Position numbers and translations under genes: made by a program. The notes below the pieces were generated by a model. That model saw only the letters and a list, made by a program, of their open reading frames with translations. It was not told the DNA's origin and made no database searches. Below are positions 16,393 to 23,948 of a stretch of DNA of 42,188 nucleotides, piece by piece. Location: positions 105,598 to 147,785 of the forward strand of contig DBBQ01000023.1 in NCBI GenBank assembly GCA_002292265.1, written 5' to 3'. The stretch's first letter is position 1. Each line of letters opens with the position of its first letter. Source of the DNA: Flavobacteriaceae bacterium UBA980 (GTDB taxonomy: Bacteria > Bacteroidota > Bacteroidia > Flavobacteriales > Flavobacteriaceae).

Positions 16393-16977
16393 TTAGCCGT
16401 GGATGGACTCTTTGTCCCCTAATTTTCTAATTACTATTGCCTCAAAATCCAGCAGTGACTGCCATTTCTGATCAACCGTTTCTTTTGAAGGGCCGTATTT
16501 CCGTGCTAATTTTAAAAACAGCGTATAGTGATTAGCTTCACTGATCATCAATTTTCGATAAAAAGAACGCAATTTCCGATCCTCTAACTCTTCTGAAAGG
16601 ATACGGAACCTCTCACAACTCCGGGCTTCGATTAGCGCAGCACAAAGTAGCCGGTGCGTTAACTGAGCTTCTCTAGAACCTCCTTTTGGGAAAAACGTGA
16701 GCAACTGAAGGACATATTCATCTTTCCGTTCTATACCTAGGGTATAGCCTCTTTCCAAAATTAAGTCATGAACCATCTTAAAATGACTCATTTCTTCTTG
16801 CGCGAGATCGGTCATTGCGGAAACCAATTCTGAATTTCTAGGAAATCTAATAATGAGTGAAATAGCAGTACTCGCAGCTTTTTGCTCACAATAGGCATGA
16901 TCCGTTAAAATTTCTTCAAGATTTTGTTTTGCTACATTTATCCAGCGTGGATCGGTGGGGAGTTTTAAACCTAACAT
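16393..16977 (-). CDS. miaE: tRNA 2-methylthio-N6-isopentenyl-adenosine-37 hydroxylase (MiaE-like)
   Basis: 194 residues with the ferritin-like diiron pattern: E in DHAYCEQKAAS, E-x-x-H in LAQEEMSHFKMVHD, E in LIEARSCERF and E-x-x-H in SEANHYTLF. The enzyme hydroxylates the isopentenyl group of ms2i6A at position 37 of tRNAs reading UNN codons, using oxygen, which fits an aerobic organism. It lies 11 bases downstream of the dnaX 3' end and is likely co-transcribed with it. The family call is good; the substrate is by homology. Confidence 0.85.
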   Translation of the reverse strand: MLGLKLPTDPRWINVAKQNLEEILTDHAYCEQKAASTAISLIIRFPRNSELVSAMTDLAQEEMSHFKMVHDLILERGYTLGIERKDEYVLQLLTFFPKGGSREAQLTHRLLCAALIEARSCERFRILSEELEDRKLRSFYRKLMISEANHYTLFLKLARKYGPSKETVDQKWQSLLDFEAIVIRKLGDKESIHG

Positions 16978-16988
16978 GTACGGACTAT

Positions 16989-17699
16989 TTAAAAATCAAG
17001 ATCAAATTTGTTTTTGAGGTCTTCCAAAGCGGGATTGAGATTTAGAAGATATTGATACTTTTCGGTTGGGGAAGACACAGTTTCTTCCTTGGTGATTTCC
17101 AACACGATTAATTTTATTTGAATTTCGTAATTGTTTAATCGTTTTCTGAGAAACGGAAGTAGGTGCTCCATTTCTTGATTCACTTCCGCCTTATTCATTT
17201 CATTGGTTACAGTAAATAAAATTTGATTTGAATTTTCAACTTCAAGATTATTCATACTGAGTATGGAGGCAATATTTAATTTTTTCTCTTTTTTTAGCTG
17301 ATCTATATATTCTGTCCAAAGTGCTTTGAGATCTTCAAGTTCAAATGGATCTTTGGGTTTTGCTTCCTCTGGAATCTTTTTTTGTACGACTTTGCTGGCT
17401 GCCTTTTTTAAAGCAACACTGGATAACGAAAAATTAGAAACAGGAGCTATGGTGTTTGGGGTCTGATAGGGTTTTGGATCGCTTTCCTGTACCACAGTGT
17501 TCGAGGTCTCTGGAGAAGATTCTACCACCTGGGGCAATGCCTTTTCTTTTTCTTCAATTTTTTGGGGTTCGGCCTCAATTTGTTCTGCCTCATCTTTCGC
17601 TGTAGTTTCTAAGAGGGGGGAAGCAGTGTTTTGGAGCGACTGTGGGGTTGTTTTGCGACTGAGTTCAGACGCTGGAATTATGTACCCTTTTTTTTTTCT
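16989..17699 (-). CDS. dnaX: DnaX tau-specific C-terminal region, reached only by a -1 shift
   Basis: This frame is open from the A-run (AGA AAA AAA AAA GGG TAC ATA ATT) through RKKKGYIIPASELSRKTTPQ, an acidic Pro/Glu/Lys linker, and the tau C-terminal domain (LKALWTEYIDQLKKEKKLNI, ... KFDLDF). It has no plausible initiation codon of its own at the junction; the only candidates are weak TTG codons such as that at 17537, inside the linker. Joined to the upstream frame by one extra A in the mRNA or a -1 ribosomal shift, the full tau would be about 588 residues, the usual flavobacterial DnaX length. Tau links the polymerase cores and the DnaB helicase at the fork. If the A-run were miscounted, this would simply be the 3' part of one ordinary ORF. 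Confidence 0.8.
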   Translation of the reverse strand, partial: RKKKGYIIPASELSRKTTPQSLQNTASPLLETTAKDEAEQIEAEPQKIEEKEKALPQVVESSPETSNTVVQESDPKPYQTPNTIAPVSNFSLSSVALKKAASKVVQKKIPEEAKPKDPFELEDLKALWTEYIDQLKKEKKLNIASILSMNNLEVENSNQILFTVTNEMNKAEVNQEMEHLLPFLRKRLNNYEIQIKLIVLEITKEETVSSPTEKYQYLLNLNPALEDLKNKFDLDF

Positions 17700-18754
17700 C
17701 CATTAAAATGGAGCGAAGCGAGTTGCATCAGTGTGAGTTCGATGTGTACCCTTCTGTTTTTTACACTCTTAAAATGTGTTTCACAGGTGTTGATCAAAGC
17801 AATTGCATCGAGTAAGTAGTCTGACGTAAGTGTTTCTGTATCCTTTTGATACGCTTCTTTAATCGATTCACCCGCTTCCATTAGGGCAACTGTTTTGGGA
17901 TCTTTTGCCAACATTAAGTTTCTAAAGTGATCCCCCAGCCCATTGATGAACTGCATACTGTCAATACCGCGTTTGACCAAGTCGTCATAACTCGTCAACA
18001 ATTGAGGGATATCGTTATGGAAGATGAGTTTTCCCAGTGCAGCATAGGTCTGGTGATCCAATAAATTTAGATTATCCGCCACAGCTGTAGCGGAAAGATT
18101 CCCTTGAGTAAAACTAACCATGCGGTCAAATATAGAAAGGGCGTCCCGCAAGGCACCTTCGGCTTTTTGAGCAATGAGGTACAGGGCGTTTTCTTCAAAC
18201 TGAAGTTCGCGTTTGGAGGCAATTTTTGCCAAGTAGGCTTGAATTTCTTGTACCGAAATACGTTTGAAGTCATAGACCTGACAGCGCGAAAGTACAGTGG
18301 GGATGATTCTGTTCTTTTCTGTGGTAGCTAGAATAAATATGGCATGCTTTGGCGGCTCCTCCAAGGTTTTTAAAAATGCATTAAAGGCTGCATTGGACAA
18401 CATATGCGCTTCGTCAATAATATAGATTTTATGACTTCCCACTTGGGGAGGAATACGCACTTGCTCATTTATTTTCCGTATGTCTTCCACCGAGTTGTTG
18501 GAGGCTGCGTCTAACTCAAAAATATTAAAGGCAAAATCCTCTGTGGAGGAAGCGTCACTGCTGTTGATTTGTTTGGCCAATATCCGAGCACAGGAAGTTT
18601 TTCCAACCCCGCGGGGTCCACAAAACAGAAGCGCCTGGGCGAGTTGATTGGTTTTCAAGCTGTTTTCTAAGGTTTGGGTAATGCTTTCTTGGCCTACCAC
18701 TTCAGAGAAAGCGGTGGGTCTGTATTTTAAGGCCGATACTACAAAAGCGTCCAT
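17678..18754 (-). CDS. dnaX: DNA polymerase III gamma subunit (DnaX ATPase part)
   Basis: 358 residues from the ATG at 18752-18754 (MDAFVVSALKYRP). The frame is open 72 bases further upstream but the family starts at this conserved segment. It is the AAA+ clamp-loader motor: Walker A GPRGVGKTS, Walker B IYIIDEAHML, sensor 1 TTEKNRIIPTVLSRCQ with the SRC arginine finger, then the clamp-loader collar domain. The four zinc cysteines of E. coli DnaX are replaced by a short linker (AKQINSSDASSTEDF), as I recall for other Bacteroidota. The protein ends GEKKKGT* three codons after the A-run, a length equivalent to E. coli gamma without linker. So the zero frame makes gamma and a shifted frame makes tau. 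Confidence 0.92.
   Translation of the reverse strand: MDAFVVSALKYRPTAFSEVVGQESITQTLENSLKTNQLAQALLFCGPRGVGKTSCARILAKQINSSDASSTEDFAFNIFELDAASNNSVEDIRKINEQVRIPPQVGSHKIYIIDEAHMLSNAAFNAFLKTLEEPPKHAIFILATTEKNRIIPTVLSRCQVYDFKRISVQEIQAYLAKIASKRELQFEENALYLIAQKAEGALRDALSIFDRMVSFTQGNLSATAVADNLNLLDHQTYAALGKLIFHNDIPQLLTSYDDLVKRGIDSMQFINGLGDHFRNLMLAKDPKTVALMEAGESIKEAYQKDTETLTSDYLLDAIALINTCETHFKSVKNRRVHIELTLMQLASLHFNGEKKKGT
17687..17697 (-). promoter_or_regulatory. A10-G slippery sequence in dnaX
   Basis: On the coding strand ten A residues (17697-17688) are followed by GGG. In the upstream frame the codons are GAA AAA AAA AAG, so the heptamer A AAA AAG (17693-17687) is in the zero frame, identical to the E. 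coli dnaX -1 site. A run this long also supports RNA polymerase slippage, as in Thermus dnaX. A small imperfect hairpin (GCG..CTG AACT CAG..CGC, 17672-17655) lies 14 bases downstream, further than usual for a ribosomal pseudoknot or stem stimulator. GGAG directly precedes the A-run. Confidence 0.7.
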
Positions 18755-18759
18755 TGTTA

Positions 18760-18767
18760 CAAAGATA
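18760..18767 (-). promoter_or_regulatory. Candidate -7 element TATCTTTG for dnaX
   Basis: TATCTTTG on the minus strand ends 5 bases before the dnaX ATG, so the transcript would be leaderless or nearly so. No TTG lies at the expected -33 distance. It is back to back with the rnpB promoter. Confidence 0.45.
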
Positions 18768-18831
18768 TAAATCAGAACAAGCTTTTGTGATTTCCCGATT
18801 AGATATTCGCTTAGATTTATCAACAAATGGC

Positions 18832-18839
18832 TAACTTTG
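18832..18839 (+). promoter_or_regulatory. -7 element TAACTTTG of the RNase P RNA gene
   Basis: TAACTTTG fits TAnnTTTG and ends 4 bases before the first base of helix P1 at 18844, the right distance for the RNA 5' end. The -33 position has TTA rather than TTG. Confidence 0.55.
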
Positions 18840-18843
18840 AACC

Positions 18844-19136
18844 GCAGGCCATCTTATCGCTCTTCGCCTTTGGCGGGGAGAGGAAAGTCCGGACACCACA
18901 GAGCAGCATAGCGGGTAACACCCGTCCTCCGTTTCGACGGAGCGGACTAGTGCAACAGAAAGCAAGTACAGTTCGGCTGTAGTGAAATCAGGTAAACTCT
19001 ATGCGGTGCAACGCCAAGTAGTTCTACAATTTTAGAGCGGCTCGTTCGATGTAGAAGGGTAGGCGGCTAGAATGCGGCAGTAATGTTGCATCCAGATAAA
19101 TGATAAGACACGACAGAATCCGGCTTATCGGCCTGC
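18844..19136 (+). ncRNA. rnpB: RNase P RNA (class A-like)
   Basis: The RNA component of RNase P, which removes 5' leaders from pre-tRNAs. The universal 5' core GAGGAAAGTCCGGAC is at 18880-18894, the conserved CAGAATCCGGCTTATCGGCC segment ends at 19133, and helix P1 forms between GCAGGCC (18844-18850) and GGCCTGC (19130-19136). The CGGGTAACACCCG and CCGTTTCGACGG hairpins of the specificity domain region are visible around 18920-18945. At about 293 nucleotides it is shorter than the 377 of E. coli. The 3' end runs straight into a T-rich tract (19137-19145) that can act as the terminator with P1 or be followed by the convergent rsmD stop at 19147. Confidence 0.95.
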
Positions 19137-19146
19137 TTTTTTTTCT

Positions 19147-19677
19147 TTAAAAACTAAAAAAGGAGAATACATTGTTCCCGTAGCTTCGTTTTTCAGAAAA
19201 TCCTTTGATCTGGCTAAGGTCAATGTGTTTATCATGCTCTATTATAAGTATACCGTCTGGGTTTAGTAAGGCTGCGGTCTGTTCTGTCATTTTGGTATAA
19301 ACATCGAGTTCAAAATCATAAGGCGGATCGGCAAAAATGAGGTCATACGAAGTTTTTTGTTGCGATAAAAAGGGAAGCGTTTCAGCTTGAATCGCTGAAA
19401 TATTCATTTCTAGTTCCAGAGCTGTTTTTTGTATGAACTGAATGCAGTGTCTGTTTTGATCTATTGCCGTTACTTGCGTTGCACCACGAGAAGCAAATTC
19501 ATAGCTGATGTTTCCCGTCCCCGCGAAAAGGTCGAGTATTTGAACCTGGTGTAGGTCAAAGCAGTGTTGTAAGATGTTAAAAAGACCTTCTTTCGCACGG
19601 TCTGTAGTAGGGCGAACGGGTAGGTTTTTTGGTGCGCGTATTTTTCTTCCTTTATGGTACCCTGAAATGATTCGCAT
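19147..19677 (-). CDS. rsmD: 16S rRNA (guanine966-N2)-methyltransferase
   Basis: 176 residues, close to the family length. The N terminus MRIISGYHKGRKI with RPTTDRAKEGLFNIL is the RsmD signature; the SAM-binding motif I is ILDLFAGTGNISYE and the catalytic motif is FADPPYDFEL. It methylates N2 of G966 in 16S rRNA during 30S assembly. Its start shares one base with the stop of the DUF3822 gene (TGATG), so the pair is coupled; it converges on rnpB with only a short T-tract between. Confidence 0.95.
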   Translation of the reverse strand: MRIISGYHKGRKIRAPKNLPVRPTTDRAKEGLFNILQHCFDLHQVQILDLFAGTGNISYEFASRGATQVTAIDQNRHCIQFIQKTALELEMNISAIQAETLPFLSQQKTSYDLIFADPPYDFELDVYTKMTEQTAALLNPDGILIIEHDKHIDLSQIKGFSEKRSYGNNVFSFFSF

Positions 19678-20453
19678 CAGCTAAAGAAAGGAGCTAAAAA
19701 GGGCGCTTGATGTTCCGTTAAATCTATTTGAAAAGGGGACTGTAGATCCTCAAATATAATCTGCGAATGGTATTGCTTTAATGCGTCGTAATAGGCTTCA
19801 AAACTTTTTATTTTCCCTAAAAAAATCACCTCCATTTCATCTGCTTTTAGCTTAAACTGCTCAACCACAAAGAAAATGTAATACAAAAATTCGTCTTCAT
19901 TAGTTATACTAAACCGATTGTTAAACTGCAAGGTGTTTTTATTCACCAAAAAAACATCTACCGCATCGGAATGAAAATGAAGAAAAAGTTGATACGGTAC
20001 TAGAGAAAATGTACTCAAGTTCAAAATCTGTTTGTACAATATTGAATTGTAATGAAGACACTGAAATTCTATCTTGGATTCCGTTAGAATTTTTTTGATT
20101 GGCTCCGAATGAAAGTAGAGATTTACTTGTGCTTCTTCTTGAAGGATATCAAAGGCCAGTGTCTCACTATCCTTTGGTTTGTGGTGGAGTGATACATATT
20201 GTTCTGCATGACTTTTATCAAACAAAGAGAGCGGAACAAAGCATGATGGGTTTTGAAAGAAAATAGCACTTGCTGAGTTAAAACTCCCCTCAGGATAATA
20301 CGCTAAATAGTCGTTAAAGGCTTGTTGAAAGTCTTCCACACCGTTTGGAGTGGTAACAAAATCAATTTTGGAATGGGTACAAAAAGAAAATCCATTCGCA
20401 AACAAGTGAATGGATAGTTCTTTAGGTTGAATAATTTTATTGTCGTGGGGCAT
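19677..20453 (-). CDS. DUF3822 family protein
   Basis: 258 residues. The order and character (KELSIHLFANGFSFCTHS, Y-rich central part, LFLHFHSDAVDVFLVNKNTLQFNNRF, FFVVEQFKLKADEMEVIFLG) match DUF3822, a Bacteroidota family with an ASKHA/actin-like fold commonly found directly before rsmD. No enzymatic motif can be named. It overlaps rsmD by 1 base and the upstream membrane protein gene by 17 bases, so the three form one operon. Function unknown. Confidence 0.8.
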   Translation of the reverse strand: MPHDNKIIQPKELSIHLFANGFSFCTHSKIDFVTTPNGVEDFQQAFNDYLAYYPEGSFNSASAIFFQNPSCFVPLSLFDKSHAEQYVSLHHKPKDSETLAFDILQEEAQVNLYFHSEPIKKILTESKIEFQCLHYNSILYKQILNLSTFSLVPYQLFLHFHSDAVDVFLVNKNTLQFNNRFSITNEDEFLYYIFFVVEQFKLKADEMEVIFLGKIKSFEAYYDALKQYHSQIIFEDLQSPFQIDLTEHQAPFLAPFFS

Positions 20454-21087
20454 CGAAAATGGTTGGCCAGTTTCCGTTGGTACTCACATTGGTAAGTGAT
20501 CCTAAAACAATCTCTGGTCCATTTACTCCATCTACAGAAATCGTTTCGTTTTCTTGCTTTACAAAATCTTCATCCTGGTCATAGAGAATGGTATTCTTTG
20601 AAATTTTCACTTCAAAAACCGGAACATTGTAACCGTTCTTGTTGATTACTTGCGATTTGATTTGAAAAGTGCTGTCTTCTACCCCCTCTATAGGGATGTA
20701 GGCCATTTTTTCATATCGGTTTGTATTTTTAAAAAGCGAATCTTTAACCGGAACAAATCCTAATGTATCCGTAACAATTACCTCACGTAACATGTCAATA
20801 CGATAAGTTCGGTCGTATTCCAAATAAGAAGAATCTCTTTTTTCAATGAGTGTAAAAATACCCTCATCTATAAATTTCACTAAACTGTCAAAATTATTTG
20901 CATATACTCCTTTAACATCTTTGTGCGCAATTTGTGCAGTTCGAATGTCTTTCATCCGATCGATTACTTCGGCATAACGCTCGTTTTTGACCTGGTTGAA
21001 TCTAATGGGACCGCTGATGGAATCGTAAATTTTGTAGGCGAAAAAGATTGAAGCGATCCATAAAACGACTTGAAGACCTAATTTCAT
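20437..21087 (-). CDS. Membrane-anchored pseudopilin-like protein of unknown function
   Basis: 216 residues from the ATG at 21085-21087; the frame is open further upstream but this start follows the promoter at 21109-21136 and gives an N-terminal hydrophobic segment (LGLQVVLWIASIFFAYKIY, about residues 3-21). The next part, RFNQVKNERYAEVIDRMKDI and RTAQIAHKDVKGVYANNFDS, resembles the helix of type IV pilin-like or type II secretion pseudopilin proteins, but no prepilin peptidase site is evident. The rest looks like a beta-rich extracytoplasmic domain. It is first in the operon with DUF3822 and rsmD. The pseudopilin comparison is weak. Confidence 0.6.
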   Translation of the reverse strand: MKLGLQVVLWIASIFFAYKIYDSISGPIRFNQVKNERYAEVIDRMKDIRTAQIAHKDVKGVYANNFDSLVKFIDEGIFTLIEKRDSSYLEYDRTYRIDMLREVIVTDTLGFVPVKDSLFKNTNRYEKMAYIPIEGVEDSTFQIKSQVINKNGYNVPVFEVKISKNTILYDQDEDFVKQENETISVDGVNGPEIVLGSLTNVSTNGNWPTIFDAPRQ

Positions 21088-21108
21088 TGTTTTTTTATTT
21101 GATAAAAA

Positions 21109-21136
21109 CAAAACTACAATTTTTTTTGAATCACAA
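21109..21136 (-). promoter_or_regulatory. Promoter of the pseudopilin-like/DUF3822/rsmD operon, TTG-N17-TAGTTTTG
   Basis: On the minus strand TTG (21136-21134) is followed after 17 bases by TAGTTTTG (21116-21109), an excellent match to the Bacteroidota consensus. The leader to the ATG at 21087 would be about 15-20 bases. Confidence 0.65.
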
Positions 21137-21178
21137 AAGTTTTTAAAATGATTTATCTTTAAGCCATACAAGGTTTTG

Positions 21179-22609
21179 ATGACACCAGAAAAATTTCGTT
21201 TAGAACTAGAAGAAAAATTTCCCTTTGAGCCTACTGATTCTCAGCGAACGTGGTTTAAAGAAATCGCAACCTTTATTCTTTCAAAAAATCAAAACACTGC
21301 CTTTCTTCTCAGAGGTTATGCAGGTACAGGAAAAACCACTCTAATTGGCGCTTTGGTTCGACAATTAAAGACCAGTGGATATAAGGCGGTGCTGATGGCT
21401 CCTACTGGAAGGGCAGCAAAAGTTATGTCCACCTATTCTCGTTTTCCCGCCTATACCATTCACAAACAAATTTATTATCCCAAACCCGAACAATCGGGTA
21501 AAATGGTTTTTCAGCTAAAAACCAATAAGTACCGGAACACGATTTTTATTGTAGATGAAGCCTCAATGATTGGAGATGATCGAAAGCAGGCGAAGCTTTT
21601 TGAGAATGGATCTCTTTTACATGATCTGGTTCAGTATGTGAGTCGGGGTGATCGGTGTAAACTAATTTTTGTGGGTGATCCTGCCCAATTGCCCCCGGTA
21701 CATCTCAATTTAAGCCCAGCTTTAGATCAAAAGGAGTTAGAACATTTTCATTTTGATAAAGTTTATGGTGTCGAATTGAGTACAGTAGTACGCCAAGCCA
21801 AAAATTCGGGAATATTGACCAATGCCACCCAGCTTAGAGCACAACTTACAGCAGAGGTGTATGATCAATTTCAGTTTGATGTTTCGGAGGGTTCGGATAT
21901 TTCCTTTACCAATAGCGGTATGGACCTCTTTGAAGCAATAGAAACTGCTTTTGACGAAGGGGGAGTTGATCAGTCGGTATTTATTGTGCGATCTAACAAA
22001 CGGGCAAATTTGTTCAACGAACACATCCGCAAGCGTATTTTGGGATGGGAAGATGAATTGTGTGTTGGAGACCAGTTGATGGTTGTTAAAAACAATTATT
22101 TTTGGTTGGCACCCGATTCTAAACCGGGTTTTATTGCCAATGGGGATGTTGTGGAAATTCTTTCGATCCAGGCTCGGAAAACACTTTACGACTTTTCTTT
22201 TGCTGAAGTGCGCGTGCGTCTGGTGGATTATCCAGATGAAGCACCCTTTGAAACAGTTCTTTTACTGGACACTTTGAAAACCGAAACCCCCTCCTTGTCT
22301 TATGAAGAAGGAAACCGATTGTACCAAAAGGTTCTGGAAGATTATGCCTCGGAACGGTCGAAGTACAAAAAGTTTCTCAATGTGAAAAAAAACCCTTTTT
22401 TTAACGCCCTGCAGGTAAAGTATTCCTACGCCATTACCTGTCACAAATCCCAAGGAGGACAGTGGGAACACGTATTTGTTGAAAAACCGTACTTACCCGA
22501 AGGACCGGACAAAGATTACTTGCGTTGGCTATACACGGCCATCACTCGGGCAAAAAAGAATTTGTATCTCATTGGTTTTCCGAATGAAGATTTTAAATCC
22601 CTACCTTAG
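21179..22609 (+). CDS. RecD-like superfamily 1 DNA helicase / ATPase
   Basis: 476 residues from the ATG at 21179 (a TTG three bases earlier is also open). SF1B helicase motifs are present in order: Q-like segment PTDSQRTWF, Walker A RGYAGTGKTTLIGAL, motif Ia MAPTGRAAKVM, Walker B IFIVDEASMIGDD, motif III IFVGDPAQLPPV, motif IV/V YAITCHKSQGGQWEHV and motif VI RWLYTAITRAKKNLYLIGF. It is much shorter than RecD2 and lacks its long N-terminal domain; there is no RecB or RecC nearby. Related stand-alone RecD-like proteins are widespread in Bacteroidota; the DNA repair role is inferred. Confidence 0.88.
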   Translation: MTPEKFRLELEEKFPFEPTDSQRTWFKEIATFILSKNQNTAFLLRGYAGTGKTTLIGALVRQLKTSGYKAVLMAPTGRAAKVMSTYSRFPAYTIHKQIYYPKPEQSGKMVFQLKTNKYRNTIFIVDEASMIGDDRKQAKLFENGSLLHDLVQYVSRGDRCKLIFVGDPAQLPPVHLNLSPALDQKELEHFHFDKVYGVELSTVVRQAKNSGILTNATQLRAQLTAEVYDQFQFDVSEGSDISFTNSGMDLFEAIETAFDEGGVDQSVFIVRSNKRANLFNEHIRKRILGWEDELCVGDQLMVVKNNYFWLAPDSKPGFIANGDVVEILSIQARKTLYDFSFAEVRVRLVDYPDEAPFETVLLLDTLKTETPSLSYEEGNRLYQKVLEDYASERSKYKKFLNVKKNPFFNALQVKYSYAITCHKSQGGQWEHVFVEKPYLPEGPDKDYLRWLYTAITRAKKNLYLIGFPNEDFKSLP

Positions 22610-22613
22610 TTTG

Positions 22614-23156
22614 ATGTTTCGTTTGCTTTCCAAAGGTATTTTTTTCAAGCTTCTAAAGTGGGAGATGCAGGGTCATTTTCCAACCCTTCCCAAGTATATT
22701 GTCGCAGTGGTTCCACACACCAGTTGGGTAGATTTCTTTTTGGGTTTATTGGTTCGCAGCATCTCGGGAGAATCCATCAATTTTGTTGGGAAAAAGGAGT
22801 TGTTTACTCCTTTGACAGGTTGGTTTTTTAGAAGCCTTGGAGGCGCACCTATCGATCGGTCGGGAAACAAGGGATCGGTAGAGTCTCTCGCTGAAGTGTT
22901 TGATGCGTACCAAAAGTTTCGGATTGCCCTTGCACCTGAGGGTACGCGAAAGAAAGTAAAAAAACTTCGTACGGGATATTATCACATTGCCAAGCGATTG
23001 CAAATTCCCATTGTTCCTGTAGCCTTTGATTATACAAACAAAAAAGTTGTGGTTCATACCAACTTTTACACTACGGACAATGAAACCCGAGATTTGAAAG
23101 CTTTGGAAAATTTGTTTAAGGGAGTAGGGGGGTATTCGAAAGAAAATAGTTTTTAA
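22614..23156 (+). CDS. 1-acyl-sn-glycerol-3-phosphate acyltransferase-like protein
   Basis: 180 residues if started at the ATG at 22614, 4 bases after the helicase stop; an in-frame ATG at 22584 inside the helicase gene would add 10 residues. PlsC-family motifs are the HX4D box HTSWVDFF, the glycerol-phosphate segment GGAPIDRSG and the APEGTRKK block, with a hydrophobic N terminus for membrane association. PlsC adds the second acyl chain in phospholipid synthesis, but short flavobacterial members of this type may use other acceptors, such as lipid A-like or ornithine lipids. It meets yebC tail to tail with no gap. Confidence 0.85.
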   Translation: MFRLLSKGIFFKLLKWEMQGHFPTLPKYIVAVVPHTSWVDFFLGLLVRSISGESINFVGKKELFTPLTGWFFRSLGGAPIDRSGNKGSVESLAEVFDAYQKFRIALAPEGTRKKVKKLRTGYYHIAKRLQIPIVPVAFDYTNKKVVVHTNFYTTDNETRDLKALENLFKGVGGYSKENSF

Positions 23157-23873
23157 TTATTCCTTTATTTCTAAAGTGTGATACACGTTTTGAACGTCGT
23201 CATCTTCTTCGATTTTTTCGATGAGTTGTAAAACTTCTTCTTGCGCTTGGGAATCTAATGATTTCAACACCTGAGGGATCCTTTCAAAACCGGAAGATAG
23301 AATTTCCAAATTGCGTTTTTCCAATTCTTTTTGAATCATACCAAAGCTTTCAAAGGGGGCATAGAGCAGAATACCATCGTCGTCCACAAAGACTTCTTCC
23401 ACTCCGAAATCAATAAATTCTAATTCAATTTCTTCTACATCCAGTTCTGTAGGATTGATTCTAAAGTTACAGGAATGGTCAAACATAAATTCCACTGAGC
23501 CTGCTGTTCCGAGGTTGCCGCTGGCTTTGTTAAAATAAGAACGTATGTTGGCTACGGTTCGGTTGTTGTTGTCTGTAGCAGTTTCAACTAAAATCGCGAT
23601 ACCATGCGGTGCATAGCCTTCAAAGAGTACTTCTTTAAAATCCCCGGTGTCTTTGTCGGAGGCTTTTTTAATTGCACGTTCTACATTGTCTTTAGGCATA
23701 TTAGCTGCCTTGGCGTTTTGAATTACGGCGCGGAGACGAGAATTGTTGTCTGGGTCCGGGCCTCCTTCTTTGACTGCCATTACAATGTCTTTACCGATAC
23801 GTGTAAAGATTTTGGCCATGGCAGACCAACGCTTCATTTTCCGTGCTTTTCTAAATTCAAAGGCTCTTCCCAT
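23157..23873 (-). CDS. yebC: YebC/PmpR (TACO1) family protein
   Basis: 238 residues. The family signature MGRAFEFRKARKMKRWSAMA, then AKIFTRIGKDIVMAVKEGG, PDPDNNSRLRAVIQNAKAAN and MPKDNVERAIKKA is complete, with the acidic second and third domains following. YebC proteins were described as DNA-binding regulators and, more recently, as ribosome-associated factors that help translate proline stretches; mitochondrial TACO1 is a translation activator. This sequence does not decide between the roles. It is transcribed alone from a candidate promoter at 23896. Confidence 0.93.
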   Translation of the reverse strand: MGRAFEFRKARKMKRWSAMAKIFTRIGKDIVMAVKEGGPDPDNNSRLRAVIQNAKAANMPKDNVERAIKKASDKDTGDFKEVLFEGYAPHGIAILVETATDNNNRTVANIRSYFNKASGNLGTAGSVEFMFDHSCNFRINPTELDVEEIELEFIDFGVEEVFVDDDGILLYAPFESFGMIQKELEKRNLEILSSGFERIPQVLKSLDSQAQEEVLQLIEKIEEDDDVQNVYHTLEIKE

Positions 23874-23895
23874 ACTGGATTTTTTTAAAGACCTC

Positions 23896-23903
23896 CAAAG
23901 ATA
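23896..23903 (-). promoter_or_regulatory. Candidate -7 element TATCTTTG for yebC
   Basis: TATCTTTG on the minus strand lies 22 bases before the yebC ATG at 23873 and matches TAnnTTTG. No clear TTG sits at the -33 distance. Confidence 0.4.
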
Positions 23904-23948
23904 AAAAACTTTGAGAAGTTGTTAAACGCTAAGCAAGCTTAAACGAAC

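Noticed and set aside
16989..17537. A separate gene starting at TTG 17537 for the dnaX C-terminal part
   Set aside because: The frame stays open without interruption up to the A-run and encodes the expected Pro/Glu/Lys linker, so it is the tau tail, not an independent gene.
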